A DNA stretch of 64,000 bases, taken from positions 25,250-89,249 of the forward strand of contig NW_004457415.1 of NCBI RefSeq assembly GCF_000313135.1, written 5' to 3'. Both the position numbers and the translations under genes were made by a program. Source of the stretch: Acanthamoeba castellanii str. Neff (taxonomy: Eukaryota > Discosea > Longamoebia > Acanthamoebidae). Positions 53,879-64,000 of the stretch are shown piece after piece. Position 1 is the stretch's first letter, and each line of letters opens with the position of its first letter. The notes beneath the pieces were generated by a model. The model had not been told where the DNA came from. It saw nothing but the letters and a program-made list of their open reading frames with translations, and ran no database searches.

Positions 53879-56800
53879 ATGACTTCCTCGTCGACGGTCA
53901 TGACTGACACGTACACGAGCGCCATCCTCTTTGGCACCGAGCTGAGGGCCGATGGCTCCTCCTCAAAACCCTACACGGTACCTATCCCCCCCCCCCAAGC
54001 CACCCATCCCAAGGCCTGTGGTAACCCCTCCCCTCTGGGCTCTAGGTGTTCCAGGTCATGGTGAGCCGAGGCCAGGACCAGTGGGTGGTGCTGCGACCCC
54101 ACTCCCTCTTCACCGCCCTCCACGCCAAGGTACCCCGGCACCCACCTCCCCAGCGTGAGAGCGATTGCAGGGAACTTAAGGTCGTGGTGTTGTCGTTGCA
54201 CACACGTGCGCAGCTGAAGGACAAGTTCGCCTACGCCGTCAAACGCCAGAACCTCCGCGTTCCCAAGGGGTGCGCCACCACATCTCCTTCCTGCTTCAAA
54301 GTCAGAGCGCGAATGCGATGGAAAAGTCGCTCACGACTTGCCACCACTCAGGAAGAAGCTGCGTTCGGCCCCGTCGCCGGTGGTAATCAGCCGCGTGCAC
54401 CGCAAGCTGCAGCGCTACCTGGTCGGCCTCTTCTCCGAACCGCAGCTGCGCACCAGTCTCGAACTCGACCAGTTCCTCTCTGCCGGCCAGCAGCCAATCA
54501 ACGGTGAGCCCCACGCAGTTGCCCCTCCCCCATTGGTCATTGTCGATTTACACCTTATGCACCCCCTTCAGAGTACATGCACATCCTGCAGCCCTTCCTG
54601 GACACGATCTGCCAGCTGGGCGAGATCGGCGAGGCGCCCGAGCCCAAGACCTCGCCCCGCGGCGAGGTGCTGTCCTACGCCACGGACAAGGGCATGCAGG
54701 GCGTGGCCGAGGGCGGCCTGATCGGCCTCGACGTCCGACTCTCCGGCTACCTCGCCATGTACTGATCTTTCGCCTCTCAGGCTCCACTTGCCGGTTCGAA
54801 GCTTCGAGCTCTCACCAGTTCCGAACAGGAATCAGAAGGGGCAGTGGCGAGATCGGTTCTTCCAGCTGCGCGGCACCAACGCGCTGTTCATGTTCAGTTC
54901 GGCCAAGGACTCGATACCGCTCAAGCTGTACAACCTGTGTGGCTGCAAGCTTGCCCTGGCACAGGGCGAAGACGTCGAAGGCGCCAAGGTGAACCCCCTC
55001 GACTCTCCATTGTTACTCCATTGGCCGTGCAAACCCACATCACCACGACCTCACCGCCTCCATGACCGCAGGCCAGCGATCACTGTTTCAGGATGACGTG
55101 GACGAAACTGCGCGAGGGCAAGGAGGCCAAGAAGTCAGTCATAACCTTCGCCACCCGTTCCGGTACTGACCCCTTTCGTTCTTTTTGAGCTCCGATCAAG
55201 CCCGGAACTAAACCTTCGCATTCGTTCTTTGATGTGCAGAGGAGGACCTCGGCGCGTGGGTGTCGCACCTCAATAACTTTGCGCTGGCTCGCGCCGATGC
55301 GCTGATCCGCAAGCGGGTCCCCGACCTCCCGCTGCTCTGCGGCAAGTCTGCGGACGAACTCGACACCGGTGACGGCGAGGTGCCGGCCAAGCCCGAGCGC
55401 AAGAGCATCGCCGGTATCATTCGGCGCAAGAGCCACCACCAGCTCCAGCACCACCACCAGATCGGCGGGTTCGAGGGCAAGGGCAAGGAGTGCAAGGGAG
55501 ACCGCGGACACAAGAAGTCGGCCACCATGAATGTGGTGATGGCGCTCAACAAGGAAAAGCAGGAGAAGAAGAAGAAGCAAACCGACAACGACGCGGTCGA
55601 CAAGACGAAGCTGGGCAAGTCGGTCGGCCCGCTGCACAAGAGCGCAGACGAGCGCGACGTCTACCGGGTGCTGAAGCGAAGCGGCAGCGACTACGGCGCC
55701 AAGGTGAGGACGAAGGTCCAGACGCCCACCCAAGCCCAAGCCCAAGCCCAGCCCAAGGCGGCTTCGGCCGAGGACCAGCCCGGCGCCTCGAGTCCCAACA
55801 CCGCCAAGCGAAGGCACAAGAGGAGCTCGAGCATGATCGACCGCAAGACGATGCTCATCCACACCACCAAGGCCAGTCAAGAACTGCGTCTCGACCTCAC
55901 GTCGGTCGAGAAGAAGAAGAACAAGAGCGAAAGCGAAAGCGAGAAGGTGGAGGACAAGGAGACGGAGAAGGCGGAGCCCAAGCCCGCCAGCGAAGAGCAC
56001 AAAGGACCCGCCGCGTCCCCCAGGATTGGGAGCGTGAAGGAGGCCATGGCCCGGAGCAAGAGGTCCATCGGCTCGTTCCTCCAGAGCCGGCCCGTCTTCA
56101 GCTCCCACCCGACTCTCCCCATCGGCAAGGGTACCCCACACCCACCCTCACCACCTCTTCGACTCCCTTGGCCTCACCTCGTGTGTCTCGTGTGGTGTGC
56201 GGTTGTGCGATTGTGCGATTGTGCGGTGTGCGGTGTGTGCGGTGTGTGCAGTCGAGTCCAGCCCGACGCGAATGCGGTCGGCGAGCCACGTGGTGACTCT
56301 GAGGCCTCGTTCGCCCAGGGAGAACGAGAGCATCGCGTTCGTCAACCAGCTGTTGGATGGGCTGGCGGAGGACGACGAGGCGCAGGTGGACCTGGAAGGC
56401 CTGCAGGCCGAGGTGCGCAAGTTCCTCACGCCCGCCGTGCGCAACGGCCTAGAGCCCCTCTGCGGGCACACCCACCAGCTCTCCTTCATCGCCGTTCACA
56501 GTACGCACCTCTCACCACATTCGCGCTGAAGGTGGTGGTGATGATGATGGTCTGATCTGCTGTATCACCACAACGCAGGCATTCAGAGCGATGAGGCGAA
56601 GCTCAGGGTGATCGACGCCCTGCTGGGGTCGCTCCCGCAGGCGAACCGCGCGACGATGCTGCGCCTGCTGTCGTTCTTGGACCGCACGGCGGTGCGGATG
56701 GGCCAGGCCAGCCTGCGGGCCGCGGCCGAGGACAAGTTGCAGCTCGAGGAGGCCGAGCGCCAGCGCCAGCGCGCCCAGCAGGCCAAGCACCAGCCCAAGC

Positions 56801-57790
56801 CCACCAAGCTCCAGGCCGACCGCAAGCGGGACATGTACCGCGTGCTCAAGAAGCGACGACCCACGGTCGACCACGGCCACGACGCCCACCACCTCTTCGC
56901 CTCGCCGTCGTCGTCTTCATCGTCATCGGCCGACGAGTTCCTTCTGAGCGAGATGACCCTCACCTCGCCGTCGACCTCCTTCTCGAGCCTCTCGTCGTCC
57001 CTCTCGTCGACCTGTTCGTGCGCGAGCGTCGCCTCCCTCGACGGCGAGGGCCACCAGGCCGGGCTAACCGACTCCAACGGCTGCGGCGCGCTGGTGTGCT
57101 ACTCGGCCCGGATCGAGCGCGAGCTGGCCGAGGAGCGCGAGCGGATCCAACACCAACGCAAGGCCGACGAGATGAAGCGCAAGATCGACGCCATGTCCCA
57201 CATGCTCACGACCGACACCGCCAACGCCGGCCTGGTCGAGCTCGACGACGACAAGAAGAAGACCGAAGAAGAAGAAGCAGGAAATGAGGAAAAGGAGAAC
57301 ATCGAGGCGCACGTGATGGCCGAACGCGAAGCCGAGGCCGTCGTTCAGTTTCGCGAGAAGCTGGCCCGCGTGTTCGGGCGGGTGATCGTGGCGTGCGATC
57401 GGCTGCCGCACGTGACGCTTCCGTCGGTCGCCCACCACGGGCCTGTCGACGATCAGGCGGCCGTGGTGAGCGTGTCCACCTTCCTCATCGAGCACTGTGA
57501 GCAGTGGTTGCGGGGAGACAAGCTGGCGGAGAAGAAGGAGAAGAAAGATGAAGGAAGGAAGTGGAGATGATGATGATGAGAGCAGAGACAACGGCGAAGC
57601 GGTGAGGATGAAGCTGAAGATGAGGGAGATGGAGGAGAGGCGAGCGCGCAAGCTGGCGATGGTGGCGCTGGCGAGGCAGAAGAAGGAGGAGCGGATGGAC
57701 GAGATTCGCAAGAGGAACGAGGAGGCCGAAGCCAAGACCTGCGAAGACCCCCACCGGGGGCGCGCCAGATCCCAGACCACTGTCGCCTGA
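53879..57790 (+). CDS. PX-PH-RhoGAP protein
   Basis: Eleven exons (53879-53977, 54046-54129, 54214-54269, 54352-54503, 54572-54758, 54829-54988, 55072-55162, 55240-56130, 56252-56500, 56579-57496, 57567-57790) total 3111 nt and encode 1036 residues. PX domain (about 13-160): WVVLRPHSLFTALHAKLKDK, VHRKLQRYLVGLFSEPQLRT. PH domain (about 188-290): SGYLAMNQKGQWRDRFFQLR, KKSVITFATRSEEDLGAWVS. A Lys/Ser-rich linker follows. RhoGAP-like helices: DALLGSLPQANRATMLRLLS and LARVFGRVIVACD, separated by about 200 residues of Ser- and Glu-rich insert; the usual GxxR Arg-finger motif was not found. The yeast Bem3 order (PX-PH-RhoGAP) is the same. The C-terminal coil is EEAEAK-rich. It should bind phosphoinositide membranes; GAP activity is uncertain. 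Confidence 0.87.
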
Positions 57791-57984
57791 GCCCTCAGTG
57801 CCCCCCAAGATCAGGCAATGCTGGGTGTACATAATTCTATTTATTTATGTAATTATTTATAAAATGTATTTATTTATTTAAGCTTCATGAAAAGGGGTCA
57901 GGGGTGAAAGGAATTACTTCATTAAAAACACAACAATGCAAGACAGAGGGAGGGGTGAAGTTGGAGATGGTAGATGTGACCTCT

Positions 57985-58984
57985 CTACTGCTTGTCGGCG
58001 AAGGGGTCGTAGAGCCAGCCGTAGTTGTCAGGTACCCTCTCGGTCTGAATGCCCACGAGCGTGTCATAGAGGTCTCGCGTCACCTTGCCCACCTGAAGAG
58101 AGAGTTGTAGACACAGGTGTGAGGAGAAAGAATGAAAGAAAGCAGGAGACACAACAACAACAACCATCACAACACGCAGGAACGGGGTTGGTTGGTGGCG
58201 GCGAGGAATGTACCTCTCCGTTGTTGAAGAGATACTTGTTGCCCTTGTAGGTCACGGAGGCGACGGGCGTCACCGAGGCACCGGTGCCCGAGCAGAAGGC
58301 CTCCTTGGCCTGGCACACGGTATCGATGCTCACGGAACCCTCGTTCACCTGGCGCCCAGAGGGCCGTGGTCAGTCGTTGGCGTTGCGTGGCGCTGCGTAG
58401 CGTTGGCACGAGCGCGTACCTTGATGCCCTTCTCGCGGGCGAGGTGGATGAGACTCTTGCGGGTGACGCCGGGCAGGATGGTGCCCCGCAGCGACGGGGT
58501 GTGGATCGTGTCATCGGGCGTCACGCAGAAGAAGTTGGACGCGCCGGCCTCCTCCACGTACTTGTCCTCCTTGGCGTCGAGGAACAGCACCTCGTCGTAG
58601 CCGGCCTTCTTCGAGGCCTGCTGGATCTGGAAGCACGGCGCGTAGTTTCCAGCCGCCTTCACATAGCCGGCTCCCTTGGGCGCCGCTCTGTTCATTTGAT
58701 GCAATGCAATGTGAAGGCGAAGTGGGTGAGTGGCAGCTCACGCGCAGAAGAGGGAGAGCGCGAAGGGGAAAGCTGCGATCGCAGACACACCGGTGGACGT
58801 CCTCGGAGGCGATGAGGTTGATACCCCGGATGCCGCCCTTGAAGTAGTTGCCCACGGGCGAGGCGTAGATGACGAACGTGAAGACGGGCGAGGGGGCCAC
58901 GCCCAGCGCCGGACCGCTACCGAAGACGATAGGGCGCAGGTAGAGCGCACCCCTAAAAGCAGTTGCCGTGCGTGTCGTTGTGTG

Positions 58985-59059
<75 letters not shown>

Positions 59060-60151
59060 TTCTGTGATTGCTGAGCGTTCGTAAGGGCGTGTGTTCGTAC
59101 TTGCCGAATGGGGGCACGTAGTGAGCGTTGGCCTTGACGGTCTCCTTGATGCCGTCCATAAACACATCTGAAGGAGGTCGGGATCCAAGTCAGCCGAGAC
59201 GACACAAGAGACCATAGACAAGAGAAAGAACGAAGAGAAGAAGACGAAGAAGATGAACGCACGCACCCTCGGGAATGGGGGACATGAGGAAGCGAGCGGC
59301 GCCCTCGTTCATGCGCTTGCAGTTCTCCGTTGGCCGGAAGATCACAATTCGGTTGTTTGCCGTTCGGAAAGCTTTGGTGTGTGCCCGCACAGCAGCGTTG
59401 TCGCGCACGCAGCAGCGAAAGTGAGTGTTGGGGGTCCGCGGGCGGAAAAACGGAGATAGGCGCAACGCCAACCACGACCGGAACATAATTCATCAAAAGA
59501 GCACGCGCGGCAAGTGTCGAGTGTGGAGCGGAGTGGAGTGGAGTACCCTTGAGTCCCTCGAACAGGGACTGGCCGTACGAGAAGACGGTGGCCGCAGGTT
59601 CGAGCTCGAGGGGTCCGTACTTGCGGATCTCGCCACTACGTAGTTGGGACCGACGCCGGACCCACACGCACACGCACACGACGGAGTCAAATACGAAAAA
59701 ATAAATAAATAAAATAAAGAGAGAAGGCGGAGAAGGGGGTTGTGTACCGGCCGAAGTCGCTGCCCTTGGGCGTGTTGGCAACGTACATGAAGTCGGTCCT
59801 GGTGAGGTTAAAGCCCATGGCCTCCCAGTCCACGTCCTGCTTCGGCTGTGGCACGCCACTGCTCGAGGCAGCGCGCGTGTGTCAAGCCCCGGTAATCGTT
59901 GTTAATTGTTTTTATATTAATTGAAAAAATAATTTGATCTAAATCTGCAGCTGGGATATATGCTCTTCATCATCTTTGAAGATGGAGGGATCATCCTACT
60001 TCTCCGGCACCCAAGACTCACATCAGAGGGACGATTAAACGGGGGCAAATTACCTGGTGGCCAGACTCCTGCACGAGGCGCTGGCGGCCAATCTGCCGCT
60101 TCGAGCAACCAGGAAGGAACTGGAAGATGCTACAGAAATCGTGCGCCTCAT
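57985..60151 (-). CDS. Branched-chain amino-acid aminotransferase, mitochondrial
   Basis: Nine exons read from right (60054-60151, 59748-59858, 59547-59635, 59267-59371, 59101-59167, 58791-58952, 58420-58687, 58214-58348, 57985-58092) total 1143 nt and encode 380 residues. It is a class IV PL-P aminotransferase, transferring amino groups of Leu, Ile and Val. SGEIRKYG-like start block, VFSYGQSLFEGLK, NCKRMNEGAARF, YVKAAGNYAPCFQ (with the PLP Lys), EAGASNFFCVTPDD, LRGTILPGVTRKSLI and CSGTGASVTPVASVT are the family markers. The first exon, MRRTISVASSSSFLVARSGR, is Arg/Ser-rich without acids: a mitochondrial targeting peptide. The joint to exon 2 is phase 2. Stop TAG at 57985-57987. Confidence 0.95.
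58981..59056 (+). repeat. (GT)n microsatellite in an intron
   Basis: A nearly perfect GT run of more than 70 bases, broken by one GG, lies in an intron of the BCAT gene. Confidence 0.9.
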
Positions 60152-61235
60152 GTTGCGGCAGATGAATGAATGTCAAATGTGATCTTCCTGCATGAGGACC
60201 AAGGCAAAAGGCCACGCGTGCGCATGCCGGGCATTTCCTCGTCCGGGATCTTCAGCCAATCACGGAGAGTGCCGGCCATTTCTAATTTCCATCAGATCCC
60301 CGAGAATCGAAGTCAGCAGTACCAACCAATAGGATCAGGGAAGCAAAGAAAAGGTAAAGAGCAAACAGGGAAAAGTTGTCAAATAATTCCTCGGAGCTAA
60401 AAGAAAGGGGAACATAAGGAAAAAGAAATGACGTGGAAACCTGATGGGCAGCCCGCGGGCAAAGGCCGCGCCGCGGCCGGCCGCGACGAAGTGCGTCCCA
60501 CGTTGTAACAGTGTCGTCCGGCCTGCTGACATTAGGCCCGAAACGTGTAACTGATGTACCGATGCGCCAGTTCTGCTCTCTCCGCCACTCTAATGGTGGC
60601 AGGCAATACCTCGTGATTGGGATCCAAGCCTGCAGGGATCGCGCCGCCACGAGTGCGCCTGCCAGAGTGCCATCTTCTTCAGCACATGTGTTGGGCGGGC
60701 GCGCTGGTACCCGAGAGTGCACCCTCGGCCCGCTCTGGCGTGCCAGATTCCACGAGCTTGCCGACATTCTCTGCATGCCCTCGCCTCGTGCACGAATCGC
60801 GCAAGGCCGTTGTAGGTTTCCGTTGATCGACGGAATTGCAATATTGAATCATACCTTATCACGACAGCGGCTGGCTCACGTGCGAACCTAAAGAGGAGAA
60901 AAAACATATTCTGCTCACGCTGAGCTCATGCTTACTAGTGGTGTAGTAGGCCTGACGCCATCTTGTAGAAGAAGAGGGTCATGGACCCATCCTGCTGGCG
61001 CGTTACCAGACTTGTCTCAGAGGAGAAGAAGGAGAAGACAAGAGGAGCAAGAAGGGCAAGAAGCGCTATAGAAGAACAAATCCAATATTTAGCGCCACAC
61101 CAGCAACCACTTCAAGGAGAAGCACCAAGCAGCAACGACAGCCGAGGAAGCACCCATCTCCCGCATCTCCCGCAGTCCTCAACCGGTCTCGTCCAAGCAC
61201 TCGAGTAGCCACGCACAGCCAAAGACACAACCACG
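60152..61235. other. Divergent intergenic region
   Basis: These 1084 bases lie between BCAT (leftward) and the RFX-like gene (rightward). A GC-rich block (GCGGCCGGCCGCGACG near 60473) sits in the middle. Short open frames on both strands have no consistent codon bias or known domain. Leader or promoter DNA of both genes is the simplest reading; no RNA gene recognised. Confidence 0.4.
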
Positions 61236-63911
61236 ATGGATGGTGAGGGCCGCGAGAGAGCCCCCGAGACCACACGAACCCAGGGCGGGCCGAATCGATT
61301 CGCCATCGGTAAGAGCGAGGCCGTTCCAGTAGTGCTGCAATGGTTCGTGCATCTCCAAGCCGAATTTGATAGAGGAGGGGCTACCTTCGAATAATCGGGT
61401 GATTGGATCGTAGGTCTAACCTTCTCGATCGCGTAATTGGTTCCATTTCTTCCATCCATCAGGCTTGAAAACAATTACGAGCAGCACTTCGACGAGTCGA
61501 CCCCCAAGCAGGACGTCTATAACGAGTACTCCGATTTCTGCAAGAAGCACCGAATCGAGCCCACATCCGCATCCGCCTTCGGTCGATTGGTGCGCCTGGC
61601 CTTCCCCGCCACCACCTCTCGTCGATTAGGCGCTCGCGGCGCCAACGTCACCGTCTACAATCACTTCCGCCGCCGAGAAGATGCCGACAGTCGCTCCATC
61701 CAGCTCACCGCGCTGTCGCAGCAGCCTCCATCTCCATCCGGTCCTCCATCTCTCAACTCGCTTGATGGCGATAACCGGCTGCGCGGAGGAGGTAGCAGCA
61801 AGGTCGCAGATGGCCGCACCGCCAGCGTGGAAGATTTGAAGCAGGGTCGAACCTCTTCGCTCAATGGGCCGCGATCGTCGATCGACGAAGCATCTCGGAT
61901 GGATCAGATTGACGAAGACGAACCCGACGAAGAGAGCCTCTACAAAGGAGCGAACAGTGGCTGCTTCGCCGACGGCGTTGATGGTCTCCTTGACCAGGGA
62001 TTCCTCTCGCTCGCTGGCCGCCAGCATTCGACGTGCACAACACCGAGCACCTCCACGAACGCGGGCCTTGCCTCGATCATCTTCGACGAGTACCAGTACG
62101 ATGCGCTCGAAGGCGGCGCCAGCGGCGCTAACCTCCTCATGAAGATGCTGAAGAGCGAAGAGAACGGCGCCGAGCTGTACGACAGCCTCCATCGAATGCT
62201 CTACGGCGCGCGGGCCTACCGCAAGGACGGGATGGAGCTTGAGGAGGAAGCCGCGCGAATCAACGCCGACGCCGACGCTGCGGGTACCATTCGCCATCTT
62301 GCCCTGTTTCCAATGCACGCACCATCAATCAGAGCACTGGACCCAACACAACATAACACAATACAGGCAAGCAGCTGCAGCTCTATCGAGGGACATACCA
62401 ACCCGGACAGCAGCACCAGACCATCGGCTACCAGGTACTTGATCCCTTCCCCATTCTTTTCCTACTCGAGATCGCTGGAGCCAGCATCCAAATCTCTTTC
62501 ACCCGCTTGATCCTCGCAAGAGATCATCTTTTTTTTTTCAATCTCGCGCACGTGAGGCCGGCGCACATGAGGTGCGGCACACGATGGGTGCACGTGTGGC
62601 GTTGTTGTTGCCGGCTCTGCGATGAAACGTGTTTGTGTCGGCGGCCTTTTGGTCTGCTCGGCGCACCGCCCCTATTTCAAATCGAGGGCCACACAGCGCC
62701 CAACTGCAATCATACAAACGGCAAGCGCTGAAATTTCGAGTTGTATAGGATTTTAAATTATTTTTGTTAAAATATTGTTGGAATTATTGCTCTTGTGTGG
62801 CAACTAATTCTCTGATACACTCTATCTACCTCTCTCCACTCCTACAATCTATCGGCACATGTTCTACCATAGGAACATAAAAACAAAAAGCAAAAATTGG
62901 ACCGATATCAAGATATCCCGTATCTTGACATCGGCCAAGTGGTAAGCCGTGCCCAATTTACCGCTGCTTGATCGCTCTGCAAAGTGCTCAAGCAGAGTGC
63001 GCGTTTATTAATTGTCTTCCTCCTTTTGCCTTCACAGGAGGAAAGAAAGCCCGGTTTGTGGAACGCCGATACCCACCTGCACCTGATGAAGCTCTGCGAA
63101 ACCTATCGGTGCGCACATGCTGAGCATCACACCCGTGGATCGACCGCCTGAGTCTCACAGCCATTCTTTCTCTGCTCGCTTCAGGGATTGCTACACACAG
63201 AACCTGTGGCTGCTCAATCCACTCCACCCGGCTGCCTTGGAGGACGACAACATCAGGTACGCGCCAGCAATGTCGCCCTTCACAACGAGCGACTACTTAC
63301 ACAGTTTTCTCGCACCCACCCTACTCCACAGATATATTATGTGCACGGACGAAGGCGCCGAGGAGCGTTCTCCCCTCTCGCTGTCCATCTACTGGATCCT
63401 CTACAGCGGAGCTCTCATGGCGGGCCACGTCGAACGTGCGGTGGAGTTCTACAGCAAGGCTCGGTACGTCTGCCATCAACATCTCATCTCATCCCATCCA
63501 CATTCTCGCCCTCCAGCTCGATTCCGCGGTCAGCTCACATTCTTCACATCTACATTTCCATTTTCCAGTGAGCACCTGGGCCACGTGTTTGACCAAACCG
63601 ACTCTTCAATCTCGCTCGTGCTACTGCCCATGGCCTATCATTCCCGCTTTTGGGCCGACACCGAGGAAGACGTACGAACTTTCCGCCTCTCTTCTGGTGG
63701 TTGGAGATCAAGGCCGACGAGTCCACTCACCTCTCGTTTTTTTTTTTTTTATCTGTGGGCCTATCAGGGATTGAGCAAGTGCGCCTACTACCTCACCCTC
63801 GCGATGGAGATCTGCAAGCGTATAGGGTGCCTCGGCAGCAGCGTCTACATATCATGCCTACAGATGTACGCCTGGTTTTGTATGACGGATAATACCAGTC
63901 TGTCATATGAG
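61236..63911 (+). CDS. RFX-family DNA-binding protein, 3' partial
   Basis: Exons 61236-61342, 61463-62283 and 62367-62434 total 996 nt. The joint LQW|LENNYEQHF leads into DVYNEYSDFCKKHRIEPTSA, SAFGRLVRLAFPATTSRRLG and ARGANVTVYNHFRRR, the RFX winged-helix, with the typical TxRLGxRG turn (about residues 32-105). A long Ser/Asp-rich region follows. Exon 3 ends in phase 0; the next exon, 63038-63108 (EERKPGLWNADTHLHLMKLC), also starts in phase 0. Further exons to 63911 encode a helical Cys/Tyr/Leu-rich region (YWILYSGALMAGHVERAVEF, AYYLTLAMEICKRIGCLGSS), loosely like the middle region of fungal-type regulators. The intron before it would be 603 nt, long for this locus, so two genes cannot be excluded. 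The end is outside the window. Confidence 0.8.
62435..63037. other. Long intron or short intergenic region
   Basis: These 603 bases are AT-rich (62735-62900) and contain T-runs (62526-62540). They are phase-compatible as an intron of the RFX-like gene. A hairpin-forming inverted repeat lies at 62898-62937. No convincing frame. Confidence 0.45.
62898..62937. repeat. Imperfect palindrome / hairpin, 14-base arms
   Basis: CCGATATCAAGATA (62902-62915) and TATCTTGACATCGG (62921-62934) are complementary except one A-C pair, with a 5-base loop TCCCG. TGG and CCA outside extend the stem with one bulge. It could be an RNA hairpin or a dimeric protein site. Confidence 0.6.
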
Positions 63912-64000
63912 GTACGCCTCAGCCTCCCTCCTCTCACACTCCCTCCACCGCCTTCACATCTTCCCCTTCCATTCACGTTCATCACCGACACACCACCACA

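Noticed and set aside
60511..60907. Overlapping open frames on both strands between BCAT and RFX
   Set aside because: No codon bias, no domain and no splice-supported extension; treated as intergenic.

Overview
This window looks like nuclear DNA of a free-living amoebozoan, most probably Acanthamoeba. Coding frames have strongly GC-rich third codon positions. Genes are dense and split by many short GT-AG introns, mostly 50-110 bases, often filled with GTGTC, GT or CA microsatellites. The gene set is eukaryotic and amoeba-like: an SH2-containing TKL kinase of the Shk type, an SRF-type MADS factor, DENN, VPS9, MORN and RhoGAP regulators, AP-4 sigma, a TROVE protein and a mitochondrial BCAT. All species and homology statements come from recognition of motifs, not from searches.

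Layout. 1-8.3 kb: the 3' part of a cytochrome P450 (+), a stretch open on both strands, a UBC-like protein (+), a CAMK-like kinase (-) and nudC (-). 8.9-15 kb: a VWA-RING protein whose N-terminus copies the histone H3 tail (+), an inward-rectifier K+ channel (+), a tRNA (-) and a small helical protein (+). 15.7-27 kb: a four-TM protein (+), AP-4 sigma (-), DNA polymerase eta (+) and a long pseudoGTPase-MORN-VPS9 gene (-). 27.6-39.4 kb: an SRF/MADS factor (+), a tail-anchored GRAM protein with a very long ER/K helix (+), an Shk kinase (-), a TROVE-VWA protein (+) and a small two-exon gene (-).

About 39.5-48.1 kb is an accessory island of different composition. It holds a retropepsin-like fragment, an ORF with in-frame stops, intronless genes broken by frameshifts (RNase HII, ankyrin repeats and two or three unknowns) and a SAP-domain fragment. 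One intron-containing NAD(P)-binding (NmrA-like) host gene lies in the middle and contains a run of Ns. Old mobile or viral DNA is the likeliest explanation; assembly indels around the gap are the alternative.

48.2-64 kb returns to host genes: a B12D/NDUFA4-like mitochondrial protein (+), a DENN-PH RabGEF (-), a PX-PH-RhoGAP protein (+), mitochondrial branched-chain aminotransferase (-) and an RFX-type transcription factor (+) that runs off the window end.

Several genes act in membrane traffic and phosphoinositide or small-GTPase signalling (AP-4 sigma, VPS9, DENN, PX-PH-RhoGAP, GRAM). The most striking observation is the H3-tail copy on the VWA-RING protein. Exon boundaries are read by eye. 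For the multi-exon models whose exons are listed in full, the total coding length is a multiple of three.
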